Positions 15,575-15,996 of a stretch of 15,996 bases of DNA are shown one piece after another. Position numbers and translations under genes: made by a program. How positions within the stretch are numbered: position 1 is the first letter of the stretch; each line of letters begins with the position of its first letter. The notes beneath the pieces are model-generated. The model was given only the letters and a program-made list of their open reading frames with translations, was not told the origin of the DNA and searched no databases. The stretch comes from an uncultured Oribacterium sp. (GTDB lineage Bacteria; Bacillota; Clostridia; Lachnospirales; Lachnospiraceae): contig CAKQPT010000041.1 of the NCBI GenBank assembly GCA_934270345.1, positions 1 to 15,996 on the forward strand, given 5' to 3'.

Positions 15575-15589
15575 CCCTGGTAACCAGGG
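15575..15589. other. small hairpin CCCTGG-TAA-CCAGGG
   Basis: A perfect 6-bp inverted repeat with a 3-nt spacer lies between repeat copy C and the regulator's terminator. On the minus strand it is downstream of the terminator, so it is probably not transcribed with the regulator. It could be a protein-binding site or a flank of the repeat. Confidence 0.4.
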
Positions 15590-15594
15590 CATAG

Positions 15595-15628
15595 AAAAAG
15601 CCCCGGGCAGCGGCTGCTGCACGGGGCT
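15595..15628 (-). terminator. intrinsic terminator of the FCD-regulator gene
   Basis: AGCCCCG (15599-15605) pairs with CGGGGCT (15622-15628), and inside it GCAGC (15607-15611) pairs with GCTGC (15616-15620). The result is a 12-bp stem with one G-A mismatch, followed by TTTTT on the minus strand (15599-15595). It lies ~85 nt past the regulator's stop. Confidence 0.92.
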
Positions 15629-15711
15629 CATAGAATAGGGGGCATTCTTTCGGGGGTATCGTAATCGTGCCATCAGCGGCTCCGGGCTCGAGGCCCTGCC
15701 TGCACGTTTAC

Positions 15712-15996
15712 TTAATTTTCTATTGCAGTTCTTTCTTCATCGTAGAGCTTCTTGATCATGCTGCGATTGAAATTCATGTGCATCACCATCGCGGCTTTCG
15801 CGCCGGTCGGGTCATGACTTGCGATGGCGTCGACGATCATACGGTGCGTCTGGATCGTTTCATCGATCAGCTTCTGGTGCGTAACATTAACAAACATCAT
15901 AACTGCGGTGTCGATGATCGGAATCAGCTGTCCGACGACGGCGTTTTTACTGCTCTCTGCGATGCAGGTGTGCAGGGCAATGTCGTCTTCGATATA
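15712..15996 (-). CDS. GntR-family transcriptional regulator, FCD domain (partial)
   Basis: Only the last 94 codons are in the window; the N-terminal winged helix and start lie beyond the right edge. The frame reads through the edge without a stop (YIEDDIALHTCIAESSKN...). The alpha-helical pattern is that of the FCD ligand-binding domain of FadR-subfamily GntR proteins: DIALH near the edge, ETIQTHRMIVDAI in the middle and VMHMNFN near the end, with Asp/His residues in the positions that usually bind a metal or ligand. Its position upstream of a dehydratase and an aldonate permease suggests it controls them in response to a sugar acid, perhaps at the TTGTCACAA site. It ends in its own strong terminator, so it is probably a separate transcript. 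Confidence 0.85.
   Translation of the reverse strand, partial: YIEDDIALHTCIAESSKNAVVGQLIPIIDTAVMMFVNVTHQKLIDETIQTHRMIVDAIASHDPTGAKAAMVMHMNFNRSMIKKLYDEERTAIEN

Overview
All credible genes lie on the minus strand, so transcription runs from right to left. The coding DNA is GC-rich with strong G/C preference at third codon positions, while the leftmost ~760 bases and several intergenic gaps are AT-rich. A tryptophan T-box leader, AGGAG-type ribosome binding sites, a GntR/FCD regulator and a hybrid kinase with fused periplasmic-type sensor domains point to a moderately GC-rich member of the Firmicutes, most likely class Clostridia and perhaps Lachnospiraceae. This placement is inferred from gene content, not from any marker gene.

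Layout in transcription order (high to low coordinates). (1) 15996-11737, a sugar-acid locus: the C-terminal part of an FCD-domain GntR-type regulator, a promoter with a candidate operator against its -35 box, an IlvD/Edd-family dehydratase, and a GntP-family permease. Together they suggest uptake of an aldonate such as gluconate and its dehydration to a 2-keto-3-deoxy acid. (2) 11463-6061, a tryptophan operon: promoter, tryptophan-specific T-box leader (UGG specifier), then trpD-trpC-trpF-trpB-trpA, ended by a double hairpin terminator. trpE and trpG are absent, so anthranilate must be made from another locus or imported. (3) 5919-3834, gmd and an rmd-like reductase overlapping by one base, predicted to make GDP-D-rhamnose for a surface glycan, ended by a 36-nt perfectly palindromic terminator. 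(4) 3648-759, one large orphan hybrid sensor kinase (two solute-binding domains, TM, kinase core, receiver) with its own terminator. (5) 1-758, a gene-free AT-rich region with several strong hairpins and a tandem array of ~41-44 nt units nested in a 126-nt higher-order period.

A dispersed repeat family built around GGGGTC(T/A)GACCCC palindromes has three copies here: at the trpF 3' end, where it supplies the stop codon; between the T-box terminator and trpD; and between the regulator and dehydratase genes, in the opposite orientation. Together with the left-end array, it is the least explained structure in the window. The protein-coding genes are mostly recognisable families. The oddities among them are a Glu in place of the usual catalytic Asp in TrpA, a ~50-residue insertion in TrpF, and a probable GDP-D-rhamnose pathway in a likely Firmicute.
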